Shown one piece after another: positions 1 through 7,493 of a stretch of DNA of 8,957 bases. The number at the start of each line of letters is the position of its first letter. Position 1 is the stretch's first letter. The stretch covers positions 1-8,957 of the forward strand of contig JAGOEH010000123.1 in the NCBI GenBank assembly GCA_017997825.1, read 5' to 3'. Under the pieces are notes generated by a model. It worked only from the letters and a program-made list of their open reading frames with translations, was not told where the DNA came from and did not search any database. A program made the translations under genes and the position numbers. This DNA is from Candidatus Delongbacteria bacterium. GTDB taxonomy: Bacteria > JAGOEH01.

Positions 1-291
1 CCCCCAGATCGTCAACGACAGACCGTTGCCGTCCCCCTCTCCATAGGTGTCATCGAGGGAACTCAGGTCAATAGTCTCTTGGTTTTTGGTGAAATCGGAA
101 TTCAGGTGCGTCGAGGCTTGATAGAGGTTCTGGTTAATTCCGAATCCGAATCCCAGCAAAATCCGCCGGCGTTGATACTGATTCAGAACATCCATTCCTC
201 TATAGCTTGGTTTTTTGATCAAATCGGCGTGAAGAAGGCTCAGTCCAGTCATCCATACCATAACGATCAACAGGATTTTTTTCCATTTCAT
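1..291 (-). CDS. Exported, probably outer-membrane protein (N-terminal part only)
   Basis: This leftward reading frame stays open for 97 codons to the window edge, so the stop codon and most of the protein are missing. The ATG at 291 is preceded by GAAGGAG with a 7-nt spacer, which fixes the start. The protein begins MKWKK, followed by a hydrophobic stretch and SLLHA, a classical signal peptide with probable cleavage after residue 22. The mature N-terminus is polar. Around residues 44-57 it has ILLGFGFGINQNLY, an alternating aromatic/glycine pattern like the first strand of an outer-membrane beta-barrel. An acidic, glycine-rich loop follows, and then another strand-like piece (LSLTIWG). Export is well supported. 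The barrel assignment is an inference from a short fragment, and a periplasmic protein or lipoprotein-like product is not excluded, although there is no lipobox cysteine. It lies downstream of tlyA on the same strand, with a 151-nt gap and its own promoter candidate. Confidence 0.72.
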   Translation of the reverse strand, partial: MKWKKILLIVMVWMTGLSLLHADLIKKPSYRGMDVLNQYQRRRILLGFGFGINQNLYQASTHLNSDFTKNQETIDLSSLDDTYGEGDGNGLSLTIWG

Positions 292-355
292 TGATGAACT
301 CCTTCGGGTTGCCGGGGTTAAAAACGGATTGTGGTGTTGGTTGATCCGATTACCA

Positions 356-392
356 TGTATAGTCAATTTATAACTTATTTTAATTCTGTCAA
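356..392 (-). promoter_or_regulatory. Candidate promoter for the exported-protein gene
   Basis: Read leftward, a perfect -35 hexamer TTGACA lies at 392-387 in a very AT-rich stretch. The -10 is ambiguous: TATAAA (372-367) gives a 14-bp spacer, TAAATT (370-365) gives 16 bp, and TATACA (361-356) would need a different, weaker -35. The position is right for a leader of about 65-75 nt before the ATG at 291. No clear operator dyad is visible. Confidence 0.4.
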
Positions 393-415
393 GTATTTTT
401 TGGAAAGGCTCACTA

Positions 416-437
416 ATCCCGGTTACGGCCCCGGGAT
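416..437. other. Inverted repeat just downstream of tlyA
   Basis: ATCCCGG (416-422) and CCGGGAT (431-437) form a perfect 7-bp stem with an 8-nt loop. It starts 6 bases past the tlyA stop codon in the direction of tlyA transcription. No run of T follows on either strand, so it does not qualify as an intrinsic terminator. It could stabilise the 3' end of the tlyA transcript or help separate it from the next gene. Confidence 0.35.
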
Positions 438-442
438 CATTG

Positions 443-1171
443 TCAGGTCAAGCTCAAATCAACCAGATACTCTATGTTCCCGTCTCCGCCCGCAATAGGG
501 GAGGGAATCAGTCCATGGACCTTCCAGTGCTGAGCCTGGATCCATTCCAGCAAATCCTGGACGATACGGTGGCGGAGCCTTTCATTCCGGATGATTCCCT
601 TTTTGACCAGTCCGGGCCGCCCGCATTCGAACTGCGGCTTGATCAAAGCAATGACCCGGGTTCGACCGGCCTGACTGTATTGTACCACATGGGGAAGCAC
701 CAGCCGGAGAGAAATGAAGGACAGATCCATCACGATCAGATCCGGGCGATCCGAAATGGATCCCAGCGAGCGAATATCGGTATCCTCATGCAGCTCGATC
801 CGGGGATCCCGCCGCAATTTCTCGGCCATCTGGTAGTGCCCCACATCCACTGCAATAATTCGCCGGGCCCCCAGACCAAGCAGACAATCACTGAATCCTC
901 CGGTCGAGGATCCAATGTCCATGGCCGTTATCCCTTCCACCGGGATCCCAAATTCCCGGATGGCGGCTTCCAGTTTGTATCCTCCCCGTCCGACATACCG
1001 CTCCGGTTCGATGATCCGAATCTCTTCTTCCCAATCCACCGGGTAGGCCGCTTTTTTGATGATCCGGCCGGCTACACTCACTCCCCCGGCCCCAATCAAA
1101 CGCTGAGCCTGCTGCCGGGATGAACACAATCCTTTGAGCGTTATCAGGATGTCTAACCGTTTTTTTTCCAT
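443..1171 (-). CDS. tlyA: TlyA-family 16S/23S rRNA (cytidine-2'-O)-methyltransferase
   Basis: This 242-residue protein has the two-domain TlyA plan. An N-terminal S4 RNA-binding domain (about residues 4-60, RLDILI...SSRQQAQRLIGAG) is followed by the family linker RYVGRGGYKLEAA. An FtsJ/RrmJ-like Rossmann methyltransferase completes it. The SAM-binding motif I is AMDIGSSTGGFSD (83-95). The K-D-K-E tetrad expected of 2'-O-methyltransferases is readable as K66, D149 (IVMDLSF), K178 (ALIKPQFE) and E234 (GNIEYL). TlyA proteins methylate a cytidine 2'-OH in 23S rRNA and, in two-site forms, also in 16S rRNA, and loss gives capreomycin resistance in mycobacteria. Some members have also been called hemolysins. 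Whether this one acts on one or both rRNAs cannot be read here. The length is slightly short of the ~268 residues of the mycobacterial protein, which fits a compact type. The ATG at 1171 has AAGGA 8 nt upstream. It is cytoplasmic and appears to be monocistronic. Confidence 0.93.
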   Translation of the reverse strand: MEKKRLDILITLKGLCSSRQQAQRLIGAGGVSVAGRIIKKAAYPVDWEEEIRIIEPERYVGRGGYKLEAAIREFGIPVEGITAMDIGSSTGGFSDCLLGLGARRIIAVDVGHYQMAEKLRRDPRIELHEDTDIRSLGSISDRPDLIVMDLSFISLRLVLPHVVQYSQAGRTRVIALIKPQFECGRPGLVKKGIIRNERLRHRIVQDLLEWIQAQHWKVHGLIPSPIAGGDGNIEYLVDLSLT

Positions 1172-1265
1172 CCTGCTATTCCTTCATCCTTACTGTTATT
1201 CTTCGACTTCTTGCCGTTGATTCCGCTATTCGGCCATTCATCCCTTTTACATCGGTCATCCCATC

Positions 1266-1294
1266 AATATGATCAGCTCCAGTCCAAAAGTCAA
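1266..1294 (-). promoter_or_regulatory. Candidate sigma70-type promoter for tlyA
   Basis: On the minus strand, TTGACT (1294-1289) and CATATT (1271-1266) are separated by exactly 17 bp. The -35 matches at 5 of 6 positions and the -10 at 4 of 6. Transcription would begin near 1259, giving a leader of about 90 nt before the tlyA start at 1171. This is the best-spaced pair I found upstream of tlyA, but the -10 is mediocre. Confidence 0.4.
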
Positions 1295-1362
1295 CCCTAA
1301 AATTGATCGTTCCGATAGAGCATGGCTGCCTTCTATTGGAATAGACAGGCTTTCCTGCGTCT

Positions 1363-1396
1363 TTGACTTGCCGTTTTGGCATGCTATGCCCCTTTT
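1363..1396 (+). promoter_or_regulatory. Candidate clpB promoter, possibly heat-shock type
   Basis: Two overlapping readings are possible. The sigma70-like reading is TTGACT (1363-1368), a 16-bp spacer, then TATGCC (1385-1390) preceded by TGC, an extended -10. The sigma32-like reading is CTTGCC (1367-1372), a 16-bp spacer, then CCCCTTTT (1389-1396), compared with the E. coli pattern CTTGAA...CCCCATNT. The small dyad GGCAT-GCT-ATGCC (1378-1390) overlaps the -10 in either reading. The leader would be about 120-130 nt. Neither match is strong, and use of heat-shock regulation is inferred mainly from the gene's role. Confidence 0.27.
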
Positions 1397-1520
1397 GATC
1401 CCCTGAATAGCCCTGGTTGGGTTATAATGACAAAACACTGCTGAAATGGCGTATAGATTTCAGGCATGATAGATGCATTGATCAATGGAGGAATTGAACA
1501 CCTAAACCTGGAGGAGTATA

Positions 1521-4157
1521 ATGATCAATCAGGATAAACTAACCCAGAAAAGTCAAGCCATGCTGGTTGGGGCGCAGGAAGAGGCGCTCCGCCGTCAGCA
1601 TAGTCAGATCGATCCGGAGCATATTCTGGCGGCCATGCTGGATGATTCGGAAAGCATCAGCCGTGCTGTTTTACAGAAGATGAACATCGATCCGACGATG
1701 GTGAGTGAGGAACTCGGCAACCTGATTGCCGCCAAGCCGCGTTTGGATCGTCCGGTGACGCAGCTTTACTTATCGGAATCGGCCCATCGATGGGTTCAGA
1801 TGGCCGAGAAGCAGGCTGATTTTCTCCGCGACGACTATATCAGCCAGGAGCATTTTTTATTGGCCCTGCCGGAGTTGAAAGGGAGTCCGGTATCTGAGCT
1901 GGTTCAGCATTTCCGGATCACCTATGACGGGATATTGAAGGTCTTGAAGGAGGTGCGGGGCAATCAGAGGGTCAGTGATCAGGATCCGGAGTCGCGTTTC
2001 AATGTGATCGAGAAGTACAGCCGCAACCTGACTCAGTTGGCGGCCAAGGGTAAGCTCGATCCGGTGATCGGACGGGAGGAGGAGGTCCGGCGGATTATCA
2101 AGGTATTATCCCGCCGCACCAAGAATAATCCGGTTCTGATCGGTGAGCCCGGAGTCGGAAAAACCGCTATTGTTGAGGGATTGGCTCAAAAAATATTTCA
2201 TGATGAAGTTCCGGAAAGCCTGAAACATAAAACCGTCGTGGCTTTGGATCTCGGTCAGTTGCTGGCCGGGGCCAAATACCGCGGAGAGTTCGAAGAGCGT
2301 CTCAAAGCCTTTATCAAGGAGGTTGAATCCTCCTCCGGCCGGATCATTTTGTTTATCGATGAGCTGCATACTATTGTCGGGGCCGGAAATGTCGGCGGAT
2401 CGCTGGATGCATCCAATCTCCTCAAACCCGCCCTGGCCCGTGGGGAACTGCGCTGTATCGGGGCGACGACCCTGGATGAGTACCATAAGTATATCGAAAA
2501 GGATGCCGCCTTGGAACGACGGTTTGCTCCTTTATATGTCGGACAGCCGACGGTTGATGACACCATTGCCATCCTGCGCGGTCTGAAGGAACGCTATGAG
2601 ATCCATCATGGTGTAAAAATAAGCGATTCGGCCATTGTCGCTGCCGCCACCCTTTCCGATCGTTATATCACCGATCGATTTCTGCCGGATAAAGCGATCG
2701 ATCTGATCGATGAAGCCGCTGCCAACCTGCGGATCCAAATCGATTCCCTTCCCACGGAACTGGATGTGGTCGAAAAAAATATCGTCAAGCTCGAAATCCA
2801 GAAAGAAGCGATTAAAAAGGATCAGACCGCCAAAACCAAACTGAAGGAGATTGAACGTAAACTGGCTGAGCTGAATGAGGAACGGACCCAGCTCCGGGCC
2901 CATTGGCTCAAAGAAAAGGAAACCATGCTTTCTATCCAGACCATTCTCGAAAAGATGGAGTCGTTGAAACGTGAAGCCGAGAATGCCGAGCGGAAAATGG
3001 AGTATGAACGGGCGGCCAAGCTGCGATACGGTGAATTAACGGATCTGCAGAAACAGTTTGAAATTCGCAATCATCAGCTTGAGGAGCTACAATCGGTCCA
3101 AAAGATGCTGAAGGATACGGTCGATGATGAGGAGATCGCGGAAGTGATATCGGTCTGGAGCGGGATTCCGGTCAGCCGGATGATCGAGACTGAACGGGAC
3201 AAACTGGTCCGGATTGAAGAGCGGATTCATCAGCGGCTGGTGGGACAAGCGGCGGCCGTCGAAGCGGTTTCCAACGCCGTCCGGCGTTCCCGGGCCGGTC
3301 TGCATGATCGGAAAAAACCGATCGGCTCCTTTATGTTTCTTGGGCCGACCGGCGTCGGAAAAACCGAATTGGCCCGCGCCTTGGCCGAATTTCTGTTTGA
3401 TTCCGATCAGGCCATGCTCCGGCTGGATATGTCGGAGTATATGGAAAAATTCGCCGTCACCCGCTTGATCGGCTCACCTCCCGGTTATGTCGGTTATGAA
3501 GAGGGCGGCCAACTGACCGAAGCCGTCCGCCGGCGGCCTTATCAGGTCATCCTGTTGGATGAAATCGAAAAAGCCCATCCCGATGTCTTCAATATCCTAC
3601 TCCAGGTTCTGGAAGACGGTCGGCTGACTGACAGCCAGGGACGGGTCGTCAACTTTAAGAATAGCGTGATCATTATGACCTCTAATATCGGCAGCCGCCG
3701 TCTGTTGGAAACGTCCGATACGGAAGAATCCACCGTAGAAACCGACCTGATGACGGAACTCAAACAGCACTTCCGGCCTGAATTCCTGAACCGGATCGAT
3801 GAAATCGTCTTTTTCCATGCTTTGACCCGCGATCAGATCGAACAAATTGTCCGACTCCAGTTGAATCAGTTTTCTCTCCGATTCAGGGAAGCCTCACAAA
3901 AAGAGTTGCAGTATACCGACTCGGTCATTCAATTGATTGAAGATGCCGGTTTCGATCCCCATTACGGGGCTCGCCCCGTCAAACGCGCCATCCAGCGTCT
4001 GATCGAGAATCCTTTGGCCCTGGCCATGCTGGAAGGCCGCTTTGCAGGGGCCCGTGTTGTCAGGCTCGATGTGGAACCGAATCCCAATTCAAACGATCTA
4101 TCCTCCGGCCGGATCATTTTTCTTTCGGTACCTCCGGCCGGATCCTCCTCCGGATAA
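1521..4157 (+). CDS. clpB: ClpB/Hsp104-type protein disaggregase (AAA+ chaperone)
   Basis: This 878-residue protein is close to E. coli ClpB (857) and shares its full architecture. A Clp_N double repeat spans about residues 1-150. D1 AAA+ has Walker A GEPGVGKT (208-215), pore loop [10 protein letters not shown] and Walker B ending D280-E281 (ILFIDELHT). A complete coiled-coil M-domain occupies about 405-530, including the conserved [11 protein letters not shown] segment. D2 AAA+ has Walker A GPTGVGKT (608-615), pore loop GYVGYEEGG and Walker B ending D680-E681 (LLDEIEKAH). The long M-domain and the lack of a ClpX/ClpP-docking signature separate it from ClpA/ClpC, so it should work with DnaK to thread proteins out of aggregates rather than feed a protease. 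The start is supported by GGAGG 6 nt before the ATG and by N-terminal alignment with ClpB. The last ~8 residues (PPAGSSSG) extend past the usual family end and are encoded by repeated TCCGGCCGGA-like DNA. It is probably monocistronic and stress-regulated. Confidence 0.97.
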   Translation: MINQDKLTQKSQAMLVGAQEEALRRQHSQIDPEHILAAMLDDSESISRAVLQKMNIDPTMVSEELGNLIAAKPRLDRPVTQLYLSESAHRWVQMAEKQADFLRDDYISQEHFLLALPELKGSPVSELVQHFRITYDGILKVLKEVRGNQRVSDQDPESRFNVIEKYSRNLTQLAAKGKLDPVIGREEEVRRIIKVLSRRTKNNPVLIGEPGVGKTAIVEGLAQKIFHDEVPESLKHKTVVALDLGQLLAGAKYRGEFEERLKAFIKEVESSSGRIILFIDELHTIVGAGNVGGSLDASNLLKPALARGELRCIGATTLDEYHKYIEKDAALERRFAPLYVGQPTVDDTIAILRGLKERYEIHHGVKISDSAIVAAATLSDRYITDRFLPDKAIDLIDEAAANLRIQIDSLPTELDVVEKNIVKLEIQKEAIKKDQTAKTKLKEIERKLAELNEERTQLRAHWLKEKETMLSIQTILEKMESLKREAENAERKMEYERAAKLRYGELTDLQKQFEIRNHQLEELQSVQKMLKDTVDDEEIAEVISVWSGIPVSRMIETERDKLVRIEERIHQRLVGQAAAVEAVSNAVRRSRAGLHDRKKPIGSFMFLGPTGVGKTELARALAEFLFDSDQAMLRLDMSEYMEKFAVTRLIGSPPGYVGYEEGGQLTEAVRRRPYQVILLDEIEKAHPDVFNILLQVLEDGRLTDSQGRVVNFKNSVIIMTSNIGSRRLLETSDTEESTVETDLMTELKQHFRPEFLNRIDEIVFFHALTRDQIEQIVRLQLNQFSLRFREASQKELQYTDSVIQLIEDAGFDPHYGARPVKRAIQRLIENPLALAMLEGRFAGARVVRLDVEPNPNSNDLSSGRIIFLSVPPAGSSSG

Positions 4158-4232
4158 TCGAAATTGGTTGATATCATCTCTCCGGCCGGTATTGATGATG
4201 GATCGTAAATCAGATTAGAAACCGGCCGGAGA
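4104..4232. repeat. Cluster of CCGGCCGG palindromes at the clpB 3' end, with a 12-bp inverted repeat
   Basis: The 10-bp palindrome TCCGGCCGGA occurs at 4104-4113 and 4133-4142, inside the last codons of clpB. The 3' flank has one-base variants, TCCGGCCGGT (4181-4190) and ACCGGCCGGA (4221-4230). The latter two form the ends of a perfect 12-bp inverted repeat: TCTCCGGCCGGT (4179-4190) and ACCGGCCGGAGA (4221-4232), around a 30-nt loop. No T-run follows, so this is not a typical intrinsic terminator. It could be an RNA-stabilising or REP-like element, or a block to transcription from clpB into the next gene. Another TCCGGCCGGA lies inside clpB at 2334-2343. Confidence 0.6.
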
Positions 4233-4305
4233 TTTCAATTGATTCCGGAACTATAGATAAGAGGGGCAATTTTTACATCATCCGGCGGATAGTTAAAATA
4301 TCTGC

Positions 4306-4334
4306 TTGACTTCTAAGGCTGTTTTTTTTATAAT
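4306..4334 (+). promoter_or_regulatory. Strong sigma70-type promoter for the OPT transporter gene
   Basis: TTGACT (4306-4311) and a perfect TATAAT (4329-4334) are separated by 17 bp, the optimal spacing. The spacer ends in a run of T. Transcription would start near 4341, giving a leader of about 40 nt before the GTG at 4380. I see no clear operator, so the gene may be constitutive. Confidence 0.75.
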
Positions 4335-4379
4335 TTTATCAAATCGTGGGTTTAATCTTAAAAACTGAAGGAGGAAGCT

Positions 4380-6422
4380 GTGTCGGAACCGAAAAAGTTT
4401 GTCCCTTTTGTTTCTCCGGCAACTACGATGAAGGAGTTCACACTCCGGGCGTTAATAATCGGATTGATCTTGTCTGTAGTCCTGGGCGCGGCCAATGCCT
4501 ATCTGGGATTGAAAGCCGGGATGACCATCGCGGCCACCTATCCGGCGGCGGTAATCGGAATGGCGCTCCTGCGGATTTTCAAGGGAACGATCCTGGAAGA
4601 GAATTTTGTCCGAACCGTCGGTTCGATCGGCGAATCGGTCGCCGCCGGGGCTGTATTTACCATTCCGGCTTTTTTTATTGCCAGTGATGTATTACTGGAC
4701 TGGAGAAATTTCGCGACCGTTGAACACTATATTGCCTCCTCGGCCATCATGCTGGCCGGCGGTGTATTGGGTATCATGTTTGTGGCCCTCTTACGCAAGG
4801 TCATGGTGGACGATGTGGAGCTGCCCTTTCCCGAATCGGTGGCGGCAGCCGAAATCCATAAGGCCGGACGACGGGGCGGAACAGGCGCCAAGTACCTGCT
4901 GAATGCGATGGGTGTCGGTGCCGTTATTCAGACCCTCGGTAAAATGAATTTTTTTGCGACCAGTTGGGAAAAATTCATTCCCTTTTCCCGTTCGATCATC
5001 GATCTGAAATTCAAACTCTTTGAATCTTCGACCGAAACGGTGAAAGCGGCGGGACAGAGTGGTATTCTATTGAGCTCGCCCGGTGTCAGCCCAGCCTTTC
5101 TGGGCGTCGGTTATATCATCGGTCCCAAACTGGCATCCTTGAATTTTAGCGGTGGTCTGCTGGCCTGGGGCTTGTTTGTGCCTATTATCACCTATTTTCT
5201 CGGACCCAACCTGATTCCGGCCGACGCACCGGTCGGGGAAGCCACTTGGATTACCATGGCCGTTAATGCCTGGAAATTTGTGGTTCGCCCGATCGCCATC
5301 GGCGGAATGCTGGTCGGCGCCGGGTTTACACTTTTTAAAATGCGTAAAAGCCTGATCACCGGTGTAAAACGATCGATCGGTGATATCAAAAAAGCCGCTT
5401 CCTCCGAATCGACGGTTATCCGAACCGAGCAGGATCTTAATTTCAAAATGGTGATGCTGGGTATCCTGCTGACCGGTATTCTGACTTTTATCATTTATTT
5501 CTATTTTTCTCAGAATGTACTAGCCGCTTTGGTTGCCACCATCGTCATGATCATCGCCGGATTCTTCTTTGCGGCGGTTTCGGGTTATCTGGTCGGTATT
5601 ATCGGCTCCAGCAACAATCCGATCAGCGGATTGACCCTTTCCACTCTGGTTGTGGCCGCTCTGTTGATGGTGGCTCTGGGGATGACCGGACGGACCGGTA
5701 TTGCCGCCGTGCTGGGTGTGGCGGCCGTCGTCTGCGTCTCTACAGCCGTAGCCGGCGAGATGCTGCAGGACCTCAAGGTCGGACATATCCTGGGCGGTAC
5801 CCCATGGCGAATGCAGATCGGTGATATCTTCGGCGTTCTTCTCTCCGCTCTGGTCATGTTTATCCCTCTCCTGATCATCAATCAGGGCGATATCAATATG
5901 GGGGGAGAAGGGTTCGGCGGAAAGAACCTGCCGGCTCCTCAGGCCAGTCTGATGGCCCTGCTCTCCAAAGGAATCGTGGAAGGCCAGATGGCCTGGCCTT
6001 TGATCATCGTCGGCATGATGATGGGAATCGCCTTTATCCTGATGCAGATCAAAAGCCCGATGCTGGTTAGTGTCGGTATGTATCTCTCACTCGAAACCAC
6101 CTTCGCCATCTTTATCGGGGGAGTCATCAAGGGAATTGTGGAACGAGTCAGTGCCCGCCGTCAATTCAATGACGCCCAGAAAGCCAGGGTCGAAAACAAC
6201 GGAGTGCTGCTGGCTTCCGGCTTGATCGCCGGGGAGGCCCTGATCGGGCTTGTCTTTGCCGGCATGGAGTTCATGGATAAACGCCCCTTCTCCATCTTCG
6301 ATCATCCCTCCTTCCTGACCAGTCTGGTGGTTTTTGCCCTGATCGGTTGGATCCTGATCCGTATCCCGGTCAACAACGCCGGACGGGCCGATGAACCGGC
6401 TCCTCCCTCGGCAGTGATCTAA
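4380..6422 (+). CDS. OPT-family oligopeptide transporter
   Basis: This is a 680-residue, very hydrophobic inner-membrane protein with about 14-16 likely membrane segments. Family marks include NAYLGLKAGMTIAATYPAA (39-57) in the first hydrophobic segments, ENFVRTVGSIGESVAAG, the acidic LPFPESVAAAEIHKAG, and a late GEMLQDLKVGHILGGTPWRMQIGD block. OPT proteins (TC 2.A.67) carry peptides or metal-chelating peptide conjugates, probably driven by protons. The bacterial branch is mostly uncharacterised, so the substrate cannot be named. The length agrees with bacterial members. The start is GTG at 4380, preceded by AAGGAGG with a 5-nt spacer; no in-frame ATG is as well placed, and MSEPKKF gives a normal cytoplasmic N-terminus. 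It has its own promoter and no obvious partner genes, as expected for a single-polypeptide carrier. There is no terminator before the next gene, whose promoter begins 9 bases after the stop. Confidence 0.92.
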   Translation: MSEPKKFVPFVSPATTMKEFTLRALIIGLILSVVLGAANAYLGLKAGMTIAATYPAAVIGMALLRIFKGTILEENFVRTVGSIGESVAAGAVFTIPAFFIASDVLLDWRNFATVEHYIASSAIMLAGGVLGIMFVALLRKVMVDDVELPFPESVAAAEIHKAGRRGGTGAKYLLNAMGVGAVIQTLGKMNFFATSWEKFIPFSRSIIDLKFKLFESSTETVKAAGQSGILLSSPGVSPAFLGVGYIIGPKLASLNFSGGLLAWGLFVPIITYFLGPNLIPADAPVGEATWITMAVNAWKFVVRPIAIGGMLVGAGFTLFKMRKSLITGVKRSIGDIKKAASSESTVIRTEQDLNFKMVMLGILLTGILTFIIYFYFSQNVLAALVATIVMIIAGFFFAAVSGYLVGIIGSSNNPISGLTLSTLVVAALLMVALGMTGRTGIAAVLGVAAVVCVSTAVAGEMLQDLKVGHILGGTPWRMQIGDIFGVLLSALVMFIPLLIINQGDINMGGEGFGGKNLPAPQASLMALLSKGIVEGQMAWPLIIVGMMMGIAFILMQIKSPMLVSVGMYLSLETTFAIFIGGVIKGIVERVSARRQFNDAQKARVENNGVLLASGLIAGEALIGLVFAGMEFMDKRPFSIFDHPSFLTSLVVFALIGWILIRIPVNNAGRADEPAPPSAVI

Positions 6423-6430
6423 AATTTGGC

Positions 6431-6458
6431 TTGACAAAAGGTGTTTTATTGTTATATT
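6431..6458 (+). promoter_or_regulatory. Promoter of the bactofilin-purN-zinc ribbon operon
   Basis: A perfect TTGACA (6431-6436) and TATATT (6453-6458) are 16 bp apart in the 65-bp gap between the OPT gene and the bactofilin gene. Transcription would start near 6465, leaving a short leader of about 23 nt. The closely packed genes downstream, up to the terminator at 7690-7724, fit a single transcript from here. Confidence 0.72.
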
Positions 6459-6487
6459 AGCCATCTTCTACCGGAAAAGGAAAAAGA

Positions 6488-6853
6488 ATGCAAACGATTT
6501 TCAATGATGTCGATGACCAGTTCGGTTCGGAAAGCCTCTCCAACAAGTCGATGATCGGTCAGAAGTTCAATGTCATCGGCGAGTTAAGCGGTAATGAAGA
6601 CATTGTGTATGAAGGCCGTTTTGAGGGATCGATCAATTTGGCCAGCAAGCTCTATGTGTCAAAAACCGCCTTGATCAAAGCCGATGTCCATGTCCACTCG
6701 GTGGTGGTCTATGGAGAAATTGACGGCAACATTGAGGCCGATGACCGGATTGAGGTCAAAACCGGTGGAGTTGTGCGGGGAGATATGGAAGCTCCTCATA
6801 TTGTCATCGAAGATGGCGCCAGAGTCCACGGGCGTCTGAATATCAAAGAATAA
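6488..6853 (+). CDS. Bactofilin (polymer-forming cytoskeletal protein)
   Basis: This is a 121-residue protein of the bactofilin/CcmA family (formerly DUF583). A short, polar, probably disordered N-terminus (1-21) precedes a core (about 22-119) made of repeating hydrophobic/glycine units: IGELSGNEDIVYEGRFEGSI, VYGEIDGNIEA, KTGGVVRGDMEAPHIVI, EDGARVHGRLNI. This periodicity is typical of the bactofilin right-handed beta-helix, whose monomers polymerise end to end into nucleotide-free filaments. Bactofilins act as scaffolds at the cytoplasmic membrane for cell shape, wall synthesis or polar localisation. The local role cannot be read, because no peptidase or wall-synthesis partner is adjacent. 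The start ATG follows AAGGA with a 6-nt spacer and sits close behind a strong promoter. It is the first gene of a tight operon, and the next start is 1 nt past its stop codon. Confidence 0.9.
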   Translation: MQTIFNDVDDQFGSESLSNKSMIGQKFNVIGELSGNEDIVYEGRFEGSINLASKLYVSKTALIKADVHVHSVVVYGEIDGNIEADDRIEVKTGGVVRGDMEAPHIVIEDGARVHGRLNIKE

Positions 6854-6854
6854 T

Positions 6855-7493
6855 ATGACCCGATTGGCAGTACTGGTTTCCGGCCGAGGTTCGAATCTGC
6901 AAGCCATTCTTGATTCGATCGCCTCGGGCAGCCTTAAGGCCCAGGTCGCTCTGGTCATAACCGATAATTCTCAGGCCGGTGCGCTACAACTCGCTCACCG
7001 GCATGAGATTCCTTCGGTGGTGCTCTCCCGCCGTGATTTCTCCACCAGCGCCGCTTATCAGGATTTCATTGTCAACACGCTGCGGGAAAATGAAATCGGG
7101 TTTATTGTATTGGCCGGATATCTTAAAAAAGTACCTGAAGCGGTGATCCATCAGTTCTATCCCCGCATCGTCAATATCCATCCGGCTTTACTGCCGGCCT
7201 TCGGGGGTAAAGGCTTTTATGGACATCATGTCCATGAGGCCGTTATTCAGGCCGGTTGCCATTACTCCGGACTCACCATTCACCTGGTCACTCCGGATTT
7301 CGATCGAGGTCCTGTCGTGTTTCAATATGCTGTTCACGTGGATGAAAACGATACCCCTGATTCCCTGGCTTCGAAGATCCTGGTCTTTGAACATCGTTTT
7401 TATCCTGTCATTATCAATCAATTGGTGAACTCCCGGTTTACAATACAGAATAATCGGGTCATCTTTATGGAGAAGGAGGCCAATCATGGCTAA
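6855..7493 (+). CDS. purN: Phosphoribosylglycinamide formyltransferase (GAR transformylase)
   Basis: This 212-residue enzyme matches the usual PurN length. It transfers a formyl group from 10-formyl-tetrahydrofolate to glycinamide ribonucleotide, the third step of de novo purine synthesis. The phosphate-binding loop SGRGSNLQAI (9-18) is near the N-terminus. The catalytic residues are visible as N107 and H109 in IVNIHPALLP and D150 in TPDFDRGPVV, equivalent to N106, H108 and D144 of E. coli PurN; the usual DGG is DRG here. The folate-loop region SGLTIHLV (138-145) is also present. The ATG at 6855 is one base after the bactofilin stop. No good Shine-Dalgarno sequence precedes it, so translation is probably coupled to the upstream gene. 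No other purine gene is adjacent. The 3' end overlaps the next gene by 8 nt. Confidence 0.95.
   Translation: MTRLAVLVSGRGSNLQAILDSIASGSLKAQVALVITDNSQAGALQLAHRHEIPSVVLSRRDFSTSAAYQDFIVNTLRENEIGFIVLAGYLKKVPEAVIHQFYPRIVNIHPALLPAFGGKGFYGHHVHEAVIQAGCHYSGLTIHLVTPDFDRGPVVFQYAVHVDENDTPDSLASKILVFEHRFYPVIINQLVNSRFTIQNNRVIFMEKEANHG

Larger units (their letters stand above)
1172..1520. other. Divergent intergenic region between tlyA and clpB
   Basis: These 349 bp separate the leftward tlyA from the rightward clpB. They hold the tlyA promoter candidate (1266-1294), a clpB promoter candidate (1363-1396) with a small dyad, and an isolated TATAAT at 1423-1428. That TATAAT has no -35 at a usual distance; the nearest, TTGATC, is 22 bp away. 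Short open frames on the minus strand (about 60-68 codons) have atypical composition and no convincing ribosome site, so I do not call them genes. No CIRCE element (the HrcA operator), tRNA or long repeat is visible. Confidence 0.6.

Noticed and set aside
440-1123. 227-codon rightward open frame antisense to tlyA
   Set aside because: It lies entirely over tlyA, whose product has all family motifs. The antisense product is proline/histidine-rich with no recognisable domain, a typical shadow of a GC-moderate gene.
1423-1428. Perfect TATAAT upstream of clpB as the main promoter
   Set aside because: The closest -35-like TTGATC is 22 bp away and there is no TGn extension, so the match was not strong enough to call.
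1176-1438. Two short leftward open frames (68 and 60 codons) upstream of tlyA
   Set aside because: They overlap each other in different frames, lack convincing ribosome sites and recognisable motifs, and cover the best tlyA promoter candidate.
1466-1537. 23-codon open frame overlapping the clpB start, a possible leader peptide
   Set aside because: No ribosome site precedes its ATG and no regulatory run of codons or alternative hairpins is visible; overlap with clpB is probably chance.
4179-4232. 12-bp inverted repeat as a clpB intrinsic terminator
   Set aside because: The loop is 30 nt and no T-run follows on either strand, so it was listed as a repeat instead.
4346-4902. Additional rightward open frames overlapping the start of the OPT transporter gene
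   Set aside because: They are out of frame with a clearly supported transporter gene that has its own ribosome site, and their products look like frame-shifted low-complexity translations.
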